The notes below the pieces were generated by a model. It was not told the DNA's origin. It did not search any database and saw only the letters and a list, made by a program, of their open reading frames with translations. From assembly GCF_020786625.1 (NCBI RefSeq), contig NZ_JAJGRC010000001.1, positions 1,116,001 through 1,180,000 on the forward strand: a stretch of DNA of 64,000 nt, in the 5' to 3' direction. The position numbers and the translations under genes were made by a program. Of this stretch, positions 55,959-64,000 are shown piece by piece. Every line of letters starts with the position of its first letter. Positions within the stretch are counted from its first letter, which is position 1. Source of the DNA: Salinicoccus sp. RF5. GTDB lineage: Bacteria; Bacillota; Bacilli; Staphylococcales; Salinicoccaceae.

Positions 55959-57146
55959 CTATTTATCATCTATTACCGAAAGTCCCGGAAGCTCCTTGCC
56001 TTCGAGATATTCGAGTGAAGCGCCCCCACCTGTGGAAATGTGGGAAAAGTCATCCGCATATCCCAGATCCATGGCCGCTGCTGCGGAATCGCCGCCGCCG
56101 ATGATCGTCTTGGCGTCCGTAAGTTCGGCTATCGCTCTGCATACACCAATCGTCCCTTTGGCGAAGTTCTCCATTTCGAACACGCCCATCGGACCATTCC
56201 AGACGACCGTCCTTGCACCTTGAAGCACTTTCTTGAAATTGGTCACCGTGTCCTCTCCTATATCGAGCCCTTCCATATCTGAAGGGATTTCATCTACAGA
56301 GACGGTCTTGTGCTTGGCATCCGCATCGAACTCCTCTGCCACCACAACATCACTTGGAAGTACAATCTTGTCGCCTGCTTCATCAAGAAGGGATTTGGCA
56401 AGATCAACCTTGTCCGCTTCAAGCAGGGAATTGCCGATTTCCTTGCCCTGTGCTTTCAGGAATGTGTAGGCCATGCCCCCGCCGATGATCACCTTGTCCG
56501 CCTTGTCGAGCACGTTCTTGATGACCCCGATCTTGTCGGAGACTTTGGCACCACCGAGAATGGCGACGAATGGCCGCTCTGGCGAATCGATCGCCCCACC
56601 GATGAAGTCGATTTCCTTCTTCATGAGGTAGCCGGATACCGTTTCGATGTTTGAGCCGATGCCGACATTGGAAGCATGGCTCCTATGGGCTGTACCGAAT
56701 GCATCGTTGACGAAGATATCTCCAAGGGAAGCCCAGTATTTGCCGAGCTCTGCATCGTTGCCGCTTTCCTTCTTACCGTCGATATCTTCAAAGCGGGTAT
56801 TTTCAAACATCAGAAGTTCCCCGTCCTCAAGCTTGTCGATCGCCTGTTCAAGGGCGTCTCCACGTGTATGGGGAACGAACGGTACATCCTTGTCGAGCAG
56901 TTCAGCCAGTCTTTCGGCTACAGGCTGAAGCGTCTTATCCTTCTTGTCCTCCTCGCTCTTCACTTTCCCGAGGTGGGAGAAGAGGATGACCCTTCCGCCC
57001 TGCTCAAGTACATACTTGATCGTCGGAAGTGCCTGTACGATACGGTTGTCGTTCGTGATCTCCCCGTCTGACATCGGAACGTTCAAATCAGCGCGGAGCA
57101 GCACCTTCCTGCCTTTCAGTTCTACATCTTCTACAGTCTTCTTCAT
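55959..57146 (-). CDS. pgk: Phosphoglycerate kinase
   Basis: A 395-residue kinase making ATP from 1,3-bisphosphoglycerate. Conserved stretches are [44 protein letters not shown], and C-terminal [11 protein letters not shown] with [21 protein letters not shown] 57146 follows AGGAGG; the start two codons earlier overlaps it. A terminator-like hairpin separates it from gapA upstream. Confidence 0.98.
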   Translation of the reverse strand: MKKTVEDVELKGRKVLLRADLNVPMSDGEITNDNRIVQALPTIKYVLEQGGRVILFSHLGKVKSEEDKKDKTLQPVAERLAELLDKDVPFVPHTRGDALEQAIDKLEDGELLMFENTRFEDIDGKKESGNDAELGKYWASLGDIFVNDAFGTAHRSHASNVGIGSNIETVSGYLMKKEIDFIGGAIDSPERPFVAILGGAKVSDKIGVIKNVLDKADKVIIGGGMAYTFLKAQGKEIGNSLLEADKVDLAKSLLDEAGDKIVLPSDVVVAEEFDADAKHKTVSVDEIPSDMEGLDIGEDTVTNFKKVLQGARTVVWNGPMGVFEMENFAKGTIGVCRAIAELTDAKTIIGGGDSAAAAMDLGYADDFSHISTGGGASLEYLEGKELPGLSVIDDK

Positions 57147-57211
57147 TGCCATGCCTCCTATACTTTTCTGTCCATCCTTATTATACCCATATGCAAATGG
57201 GAATAAAATAA

Positions 57212-57235
57212 AAACGGGCGGTTCCCCGCCCGTTT
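57212..57235 (-). terminator. Hairpin terminator between gapA and pgk
   Basis: ACGGGCGG pairs with CCGCCCGT; on the minus strand TTTTATTTTATTCC follows. It is inside the glycolytic operon and probably gives partial termination, producing more cggR-gapA message than downstream message. Confidence 0.85.
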
Positions 57236-57246
57236 ATTCATCGGCA

Positions 57247-58251
57247 TTACTTATTGTTCGTCACCATGTGGTTCAGTGTTCTTACAAGCTGGGCAGTGTA
57301 GGACATTTCATTGTCGTACCATGCTACTGCACGTACAAGCTGTTTTCCGTCGACATCGATGACACGTGTCTGTGTCGCATCGAACAGGGAACCTTCTTTG
57401 ATTCCGATGACATCAGTAGATACAATCTGATCTTCAGTATAGCCGAATGAAGGGTTCTTGGCTGCCTTCATCGCTTCGTTGACGTCTTCTGCAGTGACCG
57501 TCTCATTGAGTACTGCCGTCACTTCAGTGAGCGAACCTGATTTTACCGGTACACGCTGCGCACCGCCATCGAGCTTGCCATCGAGTTCAGGAAGCACGAG
57601 GCCGATCGCCTTTGCAGCACCTGTGGAGTTTGGCACGATGTTCTCTGCTGCTGCACGGGCACGACGGTAGTCGCCTTTCGCGTGTGGCGCATCCAGTGTG
57701 TTCTGGTCACCTGTATAGGCGTGGATCGTCGTCATCAGGCCGCGTTGGATGCCGTATTTGTCATTGAGCACCTTAACGACCGGAGCGAGACAGTTTGTTG
57801 TACAGGATGCAGCTGAAACTACCTCTTCAGAACCATCGAGTACATCTTCGTTCACACCGTATACGACCGTCTTCATATCGCCTTTGCCGGGAGCGGAGAT
57901 GAGTACTTTCTTGGCGCCTGCATCAAGGTGTTTTCTTGCATCTTCTTCATTGGTGAAGAAACCAGTACATTCCAGGACGATATCGATATCGAGATCTCCC
58001 CAAGGAAGTTCTGCAGGATCTTTTCTATTGAAGGATTTGATTTCCTTGCCATTGATTTTGAATCCACCGTCAATCTGCTCAACTTCACCTTCGAAGCGTC
58101 CTTGAGTGGAATCATATTTGAAGAGGTGCGCGAGAAAATCGTCATCTGTAAGGTCGTTTACTGCCACCACTTCCATATCGTCATAGTTCAGAATTTCCCT
58201 TGCTGCCAATCTTCCGATGCGTCCGAATCCATTAATTGCTACTCTAACCAT
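57247..58251 (-). CDS. gapA: Glyceraldehyde-3-phosphate dehydrogenase (glycolytic)
   Basis: A 334-residue NAD-dependent GAPDH. The nucleotide fold is [16 protein letters not shown], the catalytic Cys is in [13 protein letters not shown], and [17 protein letters not shown] is conserved. It follows cggR by 37 bases and RBS AAGGAGG precedes the ATG. Order and position indicate the glycolytic rather than gluconeogenic (GapB) enzyme. Confidence 0.97.
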   Translation of the reverse strand: MVRVAINGFGRIGRLAAREILNYDDMEVVAVNDLTDDDFLAHLFKYDSTQGRFEGEVEQIDGGFKINGKEIKSFNRKDPAELPWGDLDIDIVLECTGFFTNEEDARKHLDAGAKKVLISAPGKGDMKTVVYGVNEDVLDGSEEVVSAASCTTNCLAPVVKVLNDKYGIQRGLMTTIHAYTGDQNTLDAPHAKGDYRRARAAAENIVPNSTGAAKAIGLVLPELDGKLDGGAQRVPVKSGSLTEVTAVLNETVTAEDVNEAMKAAKNPSFGYTEDQIVSTDVIGIKEGSLFDATQTRVIDVDGKQLVRAVAWYDNEMSYTAQLVRTLNHMVTNNK

Positions 58252-58288
58252 AATTTATGTCCTCCTTGATTTCATATATCATTATTAT

Positions 58289-59308
58289 TTAACTGTCCAA
58301 TAAAAATTCTGCGATGCTCTCATCAATAAAAAGCACGGTATTCCTGGGTGCCATCTTCATGTAGGCTCTGACCGCCTCTTTCTTGCTGCTGCCGCCAGCT
58401 ACGGCCAGAATGGCCTTCTTGCTTTCCAGATCTTCGAGCTGGAGGCCGATTGTTTTGACTTTTCGGACGATGTCCCCCTCTTTGTCGAAATAATAGCCGA
58501 AGGTTTCACCCACTGCGCCGCTATCCTTCAACCCGGCGAGCGTCTCGTCGTCCACATTGCGCCGCTTGGCCATCGTAAAGGCTTCTCCGATGCCATGGAT
58601 GACATAGTGCGATTGCCTGTTCAGTTCAGCGATTTCCTTTACGGATGGCTCGGCCTTCAACGATTCAAGTGCACTTTCACCGACGTTGTCCGGGGCATAA
58701 AGCACCTTGTGTTCACCACCGGTTGCTGAAGCCAGCCGGCTCGCTATCGAGTTCGCCTGGTTGCCCAGTTCCTCACCAAGTCCGCCACGTGCCGGAACGA
58801 ACAGCAGCTTTTCATCTGCGGGGTGCAGGTACTTCCCGACATTGGCCATCGTAGAGCCGCCCGTCACGGAAATGACTGCACCATCGAAGAGCATCTTCTG
58901 GAATTCCTCGGCCATGAGCTTCGCCAATTCCTGCTGAAGTTCAGGACTTTCGTCTGCATCACCACGGATGATGAAGAAATCCTGCAGCCCATATTTGTCC
59001 CTGAGTCTGCGCGCAAGATCGGTTCTTCTGTCCAGCGTGGTCATGTAGGGGGATAAATCCCGCAATACTTCAATACCCGATTGGGAGATGGATATGCCTT
59101 TTTTATCTATATCTATCAACCCCAGGGCATAAAGCGAATCCACTTCTTTCCTTAAAACTCTTTCCGTCATGTTCAATTTCCTCGAAAGTGTCCGGCGCCC
59201 TATCGGCTGATGGGCTTCAATCTGCTTGAGTATGCTGGAGCGCTTCTGCAATTCCAGGACAACTTCCGGGGCGATGCGTTTCTGGATGTCCAACAGTTTC
59301 TGCCACAT
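58289..59308 (-). CDS. cggR: Central glycolytic genes regulator CggR (SorC family)
   Basis: A 339-residue repressor of the glycolytic operon. The N terminus has a winged-helix DNA-binding part (IEAHQPIGRRTLSRKLNMTE). The C-terminal SorC-type sugar-binding domain has ISVTGGSTMANVGKYLHP and VLAVAGGSSKKEAVRAYMK-like ILAVAGGSSKKEA. Fructose-1,6-bisphosphate relieves repression in Bacillus. ATG 59308 follows GAGGTG; GTG 59320 is an alternative. An operator-like palindrome lies directly upstream. Confidence 0.94.
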   Translation of the reverse strand: MWQKLLDIQKRIAPEVVLELQKRSSILKQIEAHQPIGRRTLSRKLNMTERVLRKEVDSLYALGLIDIDKKGISISQSGIEVLRDLSPYMTTLDRRTDLARRLRDKYGLQDFFIIRGDADESPELQQELAKLMAEEFQKMLFDGAVISVTGGSTMANVGKYLHPADEKLLFVPARGGLGEELGNQANSIASRLASATGGEHKVLYAPDNVGESALESLKAEPSVKEIAELNRQSHYVIHGIGEAFTMAKRRNVDDETLAGLKDSGAVGETFGYYFDKEGDIVRKVKTIGLQLEDLESKKAILAVAGGSSKKEAVRAYMKMAPRNTVLFIDESIAEFLLDS

Positions 59309-59331
59309 GAGACTCAACACCTCTCGTCAAA

Positions 59332-59360
59332 GTGAGACGTATTACGTCCCACCAGGGACA
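59332..59360 (-). promoter_or_regulatory. CggR operator candidate
   Basis: On the minus strand TGTCCCTGGTGGGACG is followed by GGGACGTAATACGTCTC, a near-perfect palindrome. GGGAC/GTCCC elements are characteristic of CggR operators. It lies between the cggR promoter and start codon, as expected for autoregulation. Confidence 0.65.
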
Positions 59361-59379
59361 AAAAATAATTACATCATTT

Positions 59380-59407
59380 AATATATCATAAATATTAAAG
59401 AATGCAA
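59380..59407 (-). promoter_or_regulatory. Promoter of the cggR-glycolytic operon
   Basis: TTGCAT (59402-59407) and TATATT (59380-59385) with 16 bases between, on the minus strand, just upstream of the CggR operator candidate. Confidence 0.65.
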
Positions 59408-59426
59408 TTATTTCTATTGCGTTATT

Positions 59427-59687
59427 CTATTCTTTACCCACAATATCCTTAAGATAATCATAGACGTATACAAAATCTATGATGCCCTCCTGGATGACCT
59501 GCCCTTCGTGCATGAGTACAGGGACCCGGATCATATACTCCTCCTGGAGTGCATCATCCTGATCGATGTCGATGCTCCGCATCTTTACATCACTGTATCT
59601 GAGTTCCGACAGGGCAAGCTTTATCTGCTCTATCCCTTCGTCGCATAAAGAACACCGTTCCCTCGTATAATATGTCAGTTCAAGCAC
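59427..59687 (-). CDS. Glutaredoxin-like protein (DUF836 type)
   Basis: An 86-residue thioredoxin-fold protein with YYTRERCSLCDEGIEQ (CXXC) and RVPVLMHEGQVI (cis-Pro). This matches the short glutaredoxin-like DUF836 family next to cggR in staphylococci. It starts at GTG 59687 with AGAGG upstream, two bases after the ThrE small subunit stop. Redox partner unknown. Confidence 0.87.
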   Translation of the reverse strand: MLELTYYTRERCSLCDEGIEQIKLALSELRYSDVKMRSIDIDQDDALQEEYMIRVPVLMHEGQVIQEGIIDFVYVYDYLKDIVGKE

Positions 59688-59689
59688 AT

Positions 59690-60148
59690 TTATACCTCTT
59701 CTCTCTTCAATTTCCTTCTGATCGTCTGCAGAACCTGGTCGGCCATCTCGGTACTGATGATGCCCATGGCGATGGCAAGCGAAATCAGTGCAGCTTCGAA
59801 TCCATACTCCAAAGCGGTCATATATTCATTCAATACTACGTGGCGCATCGCATCATATGCCAATCCACCAGGGACAAGCGGAATGATTCCACATGTGATG
59901 AACAGGATGATCGGCATCTTCTTGCGCCTCGAATTCAGGATGGCGATGGCGGAGAGTGTCAGTGCGCCCAGAAAGGAAGCAAGGACAAGATCCGTCCCCC
60001 CCTCCCTGAACAGATAGAAGACGATCCAGCCGAAAGCGCCCGTCGCCCCGCAGCTGACAAGTGCATTCCTCGGCGCATTGAAGAGCACACCGAAGCTGGC
60101 GGATGCAAAAAAACTGAGTACAAATTGATAGAAATAGACCAACTCCAT
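59690..60148 (-). CDS. Threonine/serine exporter, YjjB-like small subunit
   Basis: A 152-residue membrane protein with about four or five hydrophobic segments, matching the C-terminal half of ThrE (YjjB). GVLFNAPRNALVSCGATGAFG is the family's first segment, and IPLVPGGLAYDAMRHVV carries the conserved PG region. With the larger YjjP-type protein it exports threonine or serine. ATG 60148 is only two bases from AGGAGGGG; TTG 60142 is better spaced and may be the real start. Confidence 0.87.
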   Translation of the reverse strand: MELVYFYQFVLSFFASASFGVLFNAPRNALVSCGATGAFGWIVFYLFREGGTDLVLASFLGALTLSAIAILNSRRKKMPIILFITCGIIPLVPGGLAYDAMRHVVLNEYMTALEYGFEAALISLAIAMGIISTEMADQVLQTIRRKLKREEV

Positions 60149-60154
60149 CCCCTC

Positions 60155-60940
60155 CTATGCCAGCATGAATACAAGGCCGACGCCCGCACCGATGGCAATT
60201 GCCGTCAGACCGGCTTCAGCGCCTTTCATGATGCCTGCCATCAGATGGCCACGAATCATCTCCCTGATGGCATTCGTGATGAGCACGCCCGGCACGAGTG
60301 GCATGACGCTGGCGATGATGATGGTATCAAGCATGAAGCCATAGTCGAGATTGACAAGGATGACTGCCACCGTTGCTATGTACAGCGCTGCGAAGAATTC
60401 CGTGAAGAACTGGACCCGCGTATAGCGCTGGATGCCTTCCATCAGGAAGACACCCCCGGCGCCCCCTATGAAGGCGGCCGGAATATCCCTTGCGACCCCG
60501 TCGAACAGCAGCAGGAACATGATGCCTATGACCCCGCCCGAGAGGACCAGCAGCCACAGCGGGAAGAATCGTGTATTATGTATCTTTTCCATTCCTCTGA
60601 TCGCCTGCTTCAGGGGCAGCCCGTCGGAAATCCTCCTGGACAGCTCGTTGACGACCATGACCTTCTCCAGATTGTTGGACCGTTCCTCGATACGCAGCGT
60701 CTGGGTCAGCGCATAATCGTTCAGGGAAAAAATAATGACCGTGGGAGTGACGAAAACCTGGGCATTTTCAATACCATAGTTCGAAGCGATGCGCAGCATC
60801 GTATCTTCAATACGGTATGTTTCAGCTCCACTCTCCAACAGCATCTTTCCACAATTGATCGCAATGTAGAACACATCGCGCACAAAATCTTCGCCAAGGA
60901 CTTCATCTGGAGCTTCTATAACCTCAAGTTCGCCACTCAC
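60155..60940 (-). CDS. Threonine/serine exporter, YjjP-like large subunit
   Basis: A 261-residue protein: an N-terminal soluble part with GKMLLESGAETYRIEDTM and FVTPTVIIFSLNDY, then five hydrophobic segments including MPLVPGVLITNAIREMIRGH. It matches the N-terminal (YjjP) half of ThrE. The frame is open back to 60985, but that would run into tRNA-Arg. GTG 60940, with GAGGTGG upstream, is the most reasonable start. It is translated just ahead of the YjjB-like half. Confidence 0.85.
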   Translation of the reverse strand: MSGELEVIEAPDEVLGEDFVRDVFYIAINCGKMLLESGAETYRIEDTMLRIASNYGIENAQVFVTPTVIIFSLNDYALTQTLRIEERSNNLEKVMVVNELSRRISDGLPLKQAIRGMEKIHNTRFFPLWLLVLSGGVIGIMFLLLFDGVARDIPAAFIGGAGGVFLMEGIQRYTRVQFFTEFFAALYIATVAVILVNLDYGFMLDTIIIASVMPLVPGVLITNAIREMIRGHLMAGIMKGAEAGLTAIAIGAGVGLVFMLA

Positions 60941-60958
60941 ACGGCCCACCTCGATTGA

Positions 60959-61030
60959 CACCCCCGGAGAGAATCGAACTCCCATCTCAAGAACCGGAAT
61001 CTTACGTGTTATCCATTACACCACGGGGGT
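60959..61030 (-). tRNA. tRNA-Arg (anticodon CCG)
   Basis: A 72-nt cloverleaf: acceptor ACCCCCG/CGGGGGT with discriminator G, D arm GTGT..ACAC, anticodon stem TAAGA/TCTTG with loop TTCCGGT (anticodon CCG, reading CGG) and T arm with TTCGATT. CCA is not encoded. It sits directly upstream of the ThrE-type genes and divergent from clpP. Confidence 0.95.
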
Positions 61031-61135
61031 ATGTTAAAATCATATTTATATTTCTTAATAAAGCATATACAAGTATAGCAATAATTTCAAATGAATTAAA
61101 GACTTAATTTTACTCTTTATAGCAGATGTTTTTCT

Positions 61136-61152
61136 TTTGACCTTATTTGACT
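61136..61152. promoter_or_regulatory. CtsR operator of clpP
   Basis: Read on the minus strand it is AGTCAAA-TAA-GGTCAAA, an exact CtsR direct repeat (RGTCAAANANRGTCAAA). It overlaps the -35 of the clpP promoter, so CtsR would block initiation until heat or protein stress. Confidence 0.93.
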
Positions 61153-61165
61153 AATGTGGTATAAA
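61137..61165 (+). promoter_or_regulatory. clpP promoter
   Basis: TTGACC (61137-61142) and TATAAA (61160-61165) are 17 bases apart, a good sigma-A promoter overlapping the CtsR box, about 45 bases before the start codon. Confidence 0.88.
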
Positions 61166-61209
61166 TGAATTAGTGAATGACAGCAATCATATTTCCAGGA
61201 GGTAATACA

Positions 61210-61803
61210 ATGAACTTAATACCTACAGTAATTGAACAGACCAACCGCGGAGAACGTGCCTATGATATCTATTCAAGACTGCTGAAGGACAGGATCATCA
61301 TGATCGGTACAGGCATCGACGATAACGTAGCGAACTCCGTCGTCAGCCAGCTGCTCTTCCTGCAGGCACAGGATCCGGAAAAGGATATATTCCTCTACAT
61401 CAATTCCCCGGGCGGCAGTGTGACTGCCGGCATGGCGATCTATGACACGATCCAGCACATCAAACCGGATGTACAGACGATCTGCCTCGGCATGGCGGCA
61501 TCCATGGGCTCATTCCTACTCGCTGCAGGCACGAAAGGCAAAAGGTTCGCACTGCCTAATGCTGAAGTCATGATCCACCAGCCACTCGGCGGGGCACAGG
61601 GTCAGGCGACAGAAATAGAAATCGCAGCCAAGCATATACTGAGGACACGCGAGAAACTCAACAAAATCCTTGCCGAGCGCACCGACCAGCCTCTGGACAA
61701 GATTGAAAGGGACACGGACCGCGACTTCTTCATGACAGCGGAAGAAGCTAAGGAATACGGCCTCGTGGACGAAGTGATGGAGCCTGAAAAGCTTAAAGGC
61801 TGA
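61210..61803 (+). CDS. clpP: ATP-dependent Clp protease proteolytic subunit
   Basis: A 197-residue ClpP. The catalytic Ser is in [15 protein letters not shown], the His in [13 protein letters not shown] and the Asp in [10 protein letters not shown]. It forms the tetradecameric protease used with ClpX and ClpC, degrading damaged and ssrA-tagged proteins. ATG 61210 follows AGGAGG; the longer frame from 61177 precedes the RBS. A CtsR box controls it. It is monocistronic. Confidence 0.98.
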   Translation: MNLIPTVIEQTNRGERAYDIYSRLLKDRIIMIGTGIDDNVANSVVSQLLFLQAQDPEKDIFLYINSPGGSVTAGMAIYDTIQHIKPDVQTICLGMAASMGSFLLAAGTKGKRFALPNAEVMIHQPLGGAQGQATEIEIAAKHILRTREKLNKILAERTDQPLDKIERDTDRDFFMTAEEAKEYGLVDEVMEPEKLKG

Positions 61804-61817
61804 TCCATTCCATAAGG

Positions 61818-61857
61818 AAAGCGCTGGGAGAAAAATTCTCCCAGCGCTTTCTTTTTT
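61818..61857 (+). terminator. Terminator of clpP
   Basis: AAAGCGCTGGGAG pairs with CTCCCAGCGCTTT; CTTTTTT follows on the plus strand. Confidence 0.95.
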
Positions 61858-61918
61858 GGTTGATTTCTGATTATACATATACTTTAAAGGCTATAATGAC
61901 ACTAAGGAGCGTGATGAT

Positions 61919-62857
61919 ATGAATATATTGATAACAGGCGGTTCAGGTTTTGTCGGTTCCAGGCTGACGGATATATTGAGGCAGGAGCAGGACCACGTCT
62001 ATATACTCAGCCGCAGTGACCGCAATTCGGACCACCCTTTCGTCCATTATATAAAGTATGACCCGGATCGGCCTGAAGATGATTCATGGATGGAGAATAT
62101 GCCGCTCAAGGTGGATGCCATCTACAATCTGGCCGGCGCTTCGCTTCAGGAGAAATGGAGCGATGAGCACAAGGAGGAGATATTCGATTCCAGAGTGACC
62201 GTCACCCGCATGCTCAGGCGCTGGGTGGAACAGGCGGACATCACCCCGAAAGTACTCGTCAATGCCAGTGCCATCGGCTATTATCCTGTAAGCAAAAGTG
62301 TCCGTTATACTGAAGCGGATCAGTTTGCGCCCCATGATTTCCTCTCCAGGGTGATCGTCGCCTGGGAAGGCGAAGCGGAGAAGTTCGAAGACTTGGGCGT
62401 CCGTGTCGTATGTGCACGTTTCGGCCTTATTCTGGACGCCGAGGAAGGGGCATTGCCGAAGATGAGCATCCCCTACAGGCTGGGGGCCGGCGGGCCTCTG
62501 GGAAGTGGTGAGCAGTGGTACAGCTGGATCCATATCGATGATCTCCTGAACGCCCTCCTCTATGTGGCGGTACACTCGGAGATTTCAGGACCGGTCAACC
62601 TCACCGCGCCAATGCCGCTCAGACAGAAGCAGTTCTCAAAATACTTGAGTTCCGCACTCGGCCGCCCGGATTTCGTCAAAACACCGGCATTCGTGATAGA
62701 GAAACTGCTCGGGGAACAGTCACTCCTCATCTTGAAGGGACAGTATGTACTCCCTGAGGTGCTGATGGAAAACGACTTCAAATTCCTTTTCCCGACCCTT
62801 GAAATTGCGCTCGAGGATATATTCGACCTTGAGGACAAGAAGAAGACCGTCGGCTGA
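61919..62857 (+). CDS. TIGR01777-family NAD(P)-binding epimerase-like protein
   Basis: A 312-residue short-chain epimerase-like protein. ILITGGSGFVGSRLTD is the nucleotide-binding start, and YNLAGASLQEKWSDEHKEEI, LVNASAIGYYPVS and GSGEQWYSWIHIDDLLNALL are TIGR01777 hallmarks. The Tyr in AIGYYPVS is in the catalytic region. Members are annotated as sugar-nucleotide epimerases, but the substrate is unknown. RBS AAGGAG precedes the ATG. The same gene neighbours clpP in staphylococci. Confidence 0.9.
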   Translation: MNILITGGSGFVGSRLTDILRQEQDHVYILSRSDRNSDHPFVHYIKYDPDRPEDDSWMENMPLKVDAIYNLAGASLQEKWSDEHKEEIFDSRVTVTRMLRRWVEQADITPKVLVNASAIGYYPVSKSVRYTEADQFAPHDFLSRVIVAWEGEAEKFEDLGVRVVCARFGLILDAEEGALPKMSIPYRLGAGGPLGSGEQWYSWIHIDDLLNALLYVAVHSEISGPVNLTAPMPLRQKQFSKYLSSALGRPDFVKTPAFVIEKLLGEQSLLILKGQYVLPEVLMENDFKFLFPTLEIALEDIFDLEDKKKTVG

Positions 62858-62928
62858 TTGGAACACTAATCTTTTTATCCCCCATCATCAAGTGGTATAA
62901 TTGAAGTGTTATAGAAAGGAGATCGTAT

Positions 62929-63177
62929 ATGGACAACAGGAAACTTGTACGCTCCTCAACCGACTCCTATATCATGGGAGTATTCGGCGGCCTGGGCGAA
63001 CGGACCGGCATCGACTCGACGATACTGCGGATCATCTTTGTGGTACTGACTGTACCGACATTGAACATCTTCCTTGTAGTACTGTACTTCATCGTCGGCT
63101 TCATCATGCCTACCGATGATGAAACCGACCGTACTGCCGGACGCCCCAACGAACCTTTCGATTCCGATTCATTCTGA
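62929..63177 (+). CDS. PspC-domain membrane protein
   Basis: An 82-residue protein with a PspC domain: KLVRSSTDSYIMGVFGGLGE, GIDSTILRIIFVVLTV and one long hydrophobic stretch (about residues 32-60), then an acidic tail. PspC proteins sit in the membrane and take part in envelope stress responses; no pspA-like gene is near. RBS AAAGGAG precedes the ATG. It converges on whiA across a shared terminator. Confidence 0.9.
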   Translation: MDNRKLVRSSTDSYIMGVFGGLGERTGIDSTILRIIFVVLTVPTLNIFLVVLYFIVGFIMPTDDETDRTAGRPNEPFDSDSF

Positions 63178-63184
63178 TCCATGC

Positions 63185-63222
63185 AAAAATGCTTGTACTC
63201 GATGATGAGTACAAGCATTTTT
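63185..63222. terminator. Bidirectional terminator
   Basis: AAAAATGCTTGTACTC pairs with GAGTACAAGCATTTTT around GATGAT. It ends the PspC gene from the left and whiA from the right. Confidence 0.95.
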
Positions 63223-64000
63223 ATTTGAAGGTGACCTCTTCGCCGCTTCTAAGCTTATCTGCAATCTTATCAAGCTTTCTGAGGCGGTGGTTCACACCTG
63301 ATTTTGAAATGACGCCTGTGGACATCATTTCTCCAAGCTCCTTCAAGGAGACATCCTGATGCTCCACACGCAGCCTGGCGATCTCCCGGAGCCGCTCCGG
63401 CAATTCGTCAAGGCCGATCTCCTCATCGATGAATTGGATGTTTTCCACCTGCCGCATGGCAGCGCTGATCGTCTTGTTGAGGTTCGCCGTTTCACAATTG
63501 ACGAGGCGGTTGACCGAATTCCTCATATCCCTGACGATGCGGATGTCCTCGAATTTAAGGAGGGCCTGGTAGCCGCCGATCAGGCTCAGAAATTCGGCAA
63601 TCTTCTCCGCTTCCTTGAGATAGGTGATATAGCCGCGCTTCCTTTCGATGAACTTCGCATTGAGCTGATATCCATTCATCAGTTCTGTGAGGCTTTGTGC
63701 ATGTTCTTCATACAGCGAGAATATTTCCAGATGATAGGCTGAAGTTTCGGGATTGTTTACAGACCCTCCGGCCAGGAAGGCCCCGCGCAGATAGCTCCGG
63801 ATGCAGCACTCCTTCTCCTTGACCGAATCGCTGATTTCATGGGAAAGCACCCCGCCCTTCATGATATCCAGATCCTCCAACACTTTTCTGCTGTCCTTCT
63901 TTATGCGGGAGATATAGACATTGTTCTTCTTCAGCTTCATCTTCCTGCGGACAAGCAGTTCTATCTCGACACCGTAGAGATTCCGTATCAGTGAAAATAT
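63221..64000 (-). CDS. whiA: WhiA-family DNA-binding protein (partial, N terminus outside)
   Basis: The last 259 residues of WhiA (usually about 315), open to the window end. A LAGLIDADG-type N-terminal region is partly present ([31 protein letters not shown]), followed by the C-terminal helix-turn-helix: [20 protein letters not shown] and [20 protein letters not shown]. WhiA affects sporulation in actinomycetes and cell division and chromosome segregation in Firmicutes. No catalytic homing-nuclease residues are expected. The upstream yvcK- and yvcJ-like genes expected next are outside. Confidence 0.95.
   Translation of the reverse strand: MFSLIRNLYGVEIELLVRRKMKLKKNNVYISRIKKDSRKVLEDLDIMKGGVLSHEISDSVKEKECCIRSYLRGAFLAGGSVNNPETSAYHLEIFSLYEEHAQSLTELMNGYQLNAKFIERKRGYITYLKEAEKIAEFLSLIGGYQALLKFEDIRIVRDMRNSVNRLVNCETANLNKTISAAMRQVENIQFIDEEIGLDELPERLREIARLRVEHQDVSLKELGEMMSTGVISKSGVNHRLRKLDKIADKLRSGEEVTFK

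Noticed and set aside
59672-60958. A 428-residue plus-strand open frame near the ThrE genes
   Set aside because: It is antisense to two well-supported membrane proteins and rich in residues typical of shadow frames.

Overview
The window is chromosomal DNA from a low-GC-lineage Gram-positive bacterium of the Staphylococcaceae. The likely genus is Salinicoccus or a close relative, judged by eye from near-50% GC together with staphylococcal gene order; this is an inference. Supporting blocks are mnhEFG, the sufCDSUB order, the cggR-gapA-pgk-tpiA-gpmI-eno glycolytic operon followed by secG-est-rnr-smpB-ssrA, and a tmRNA tag ending in FAVAA. I see no prophage, insertion sequence, integrase or CRISPR array. 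Most genes are housekeeping and densely packed, separated by clear Rho-independent terminators.

Layout. 1-936: end of the Mnh cation/proton antiporter operon. 982-7107: leucyl aminopeptidase, type II NADH dehydrogenase, a second NDH-2-like flavoprotein and four small Fe-S or thiol proteins (IscA-type, YuzB, Nfu, YuzD). 7147-11705: BioY under a BirA-type operator, a hydroxyacid dehydrogenase, a NagD-like phosphatase, a HepT/DUF86 protein, LipA and YutD. 11848-16804: an NhaC-superfamily transporter preceded by a lysine riboswitch, then the yunD-yunE-yunF-like set. 16890-19055: two PerR-type boxes, a cupin and a FetAB-like metal exporter. 19127-19488: nine tandem 41-bp hairpin units. 19363-30264: a mixed set including NnrD/E, a D-amino-acid lyase, two secreted M15 peptidases, a possible Vms1-like release factor, an MFS transporter and a heme O synthase. 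30330-35532: suf operon with a perfect PerR-type box. 35746-39130: DUF4870 protein and metNIQ under a SAM-I riboswitch. 39168-46624: small redox proteins, GcvH, AroD, a MurE-like ligase, a YbgA-like protein, a PRTase-CE-like protein and a universal stress protein. 46827-51110: ssrA, smpB, rnr, est, secG. 51209-59308: a fructokinase-like gene and glycolysis. 59427-64000: glutaredoxin, ThrE-type exporter halves, tRNA-Arg, clpP with a CtsR box, an epimerase, a PspC protein and the 3' part of whiA.

Themes. Iron-sulfur assembly (suf, Nfu, IscA-type, LipA), thiol proteins and PerR-type boxes at suf and at the cupin/fetAB locus suggest coupling of peroxide sensing to iron handling. Several genes are controlled by recognisable cis elements: lysine and SAM riboswitches, BirA, CtsR and CggR operators. 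Ribosome rescue and RNA decay (ssrA-smpB-rnr, plus the possible release factor) are well represented. The least explained items are the 41-bp hairpin array, a small membrane gene whose terminator precedes its stop codon, the solitary PRTase-CE-like gene and the MurE-like ligase that lacks the amino-acid recognition motif.
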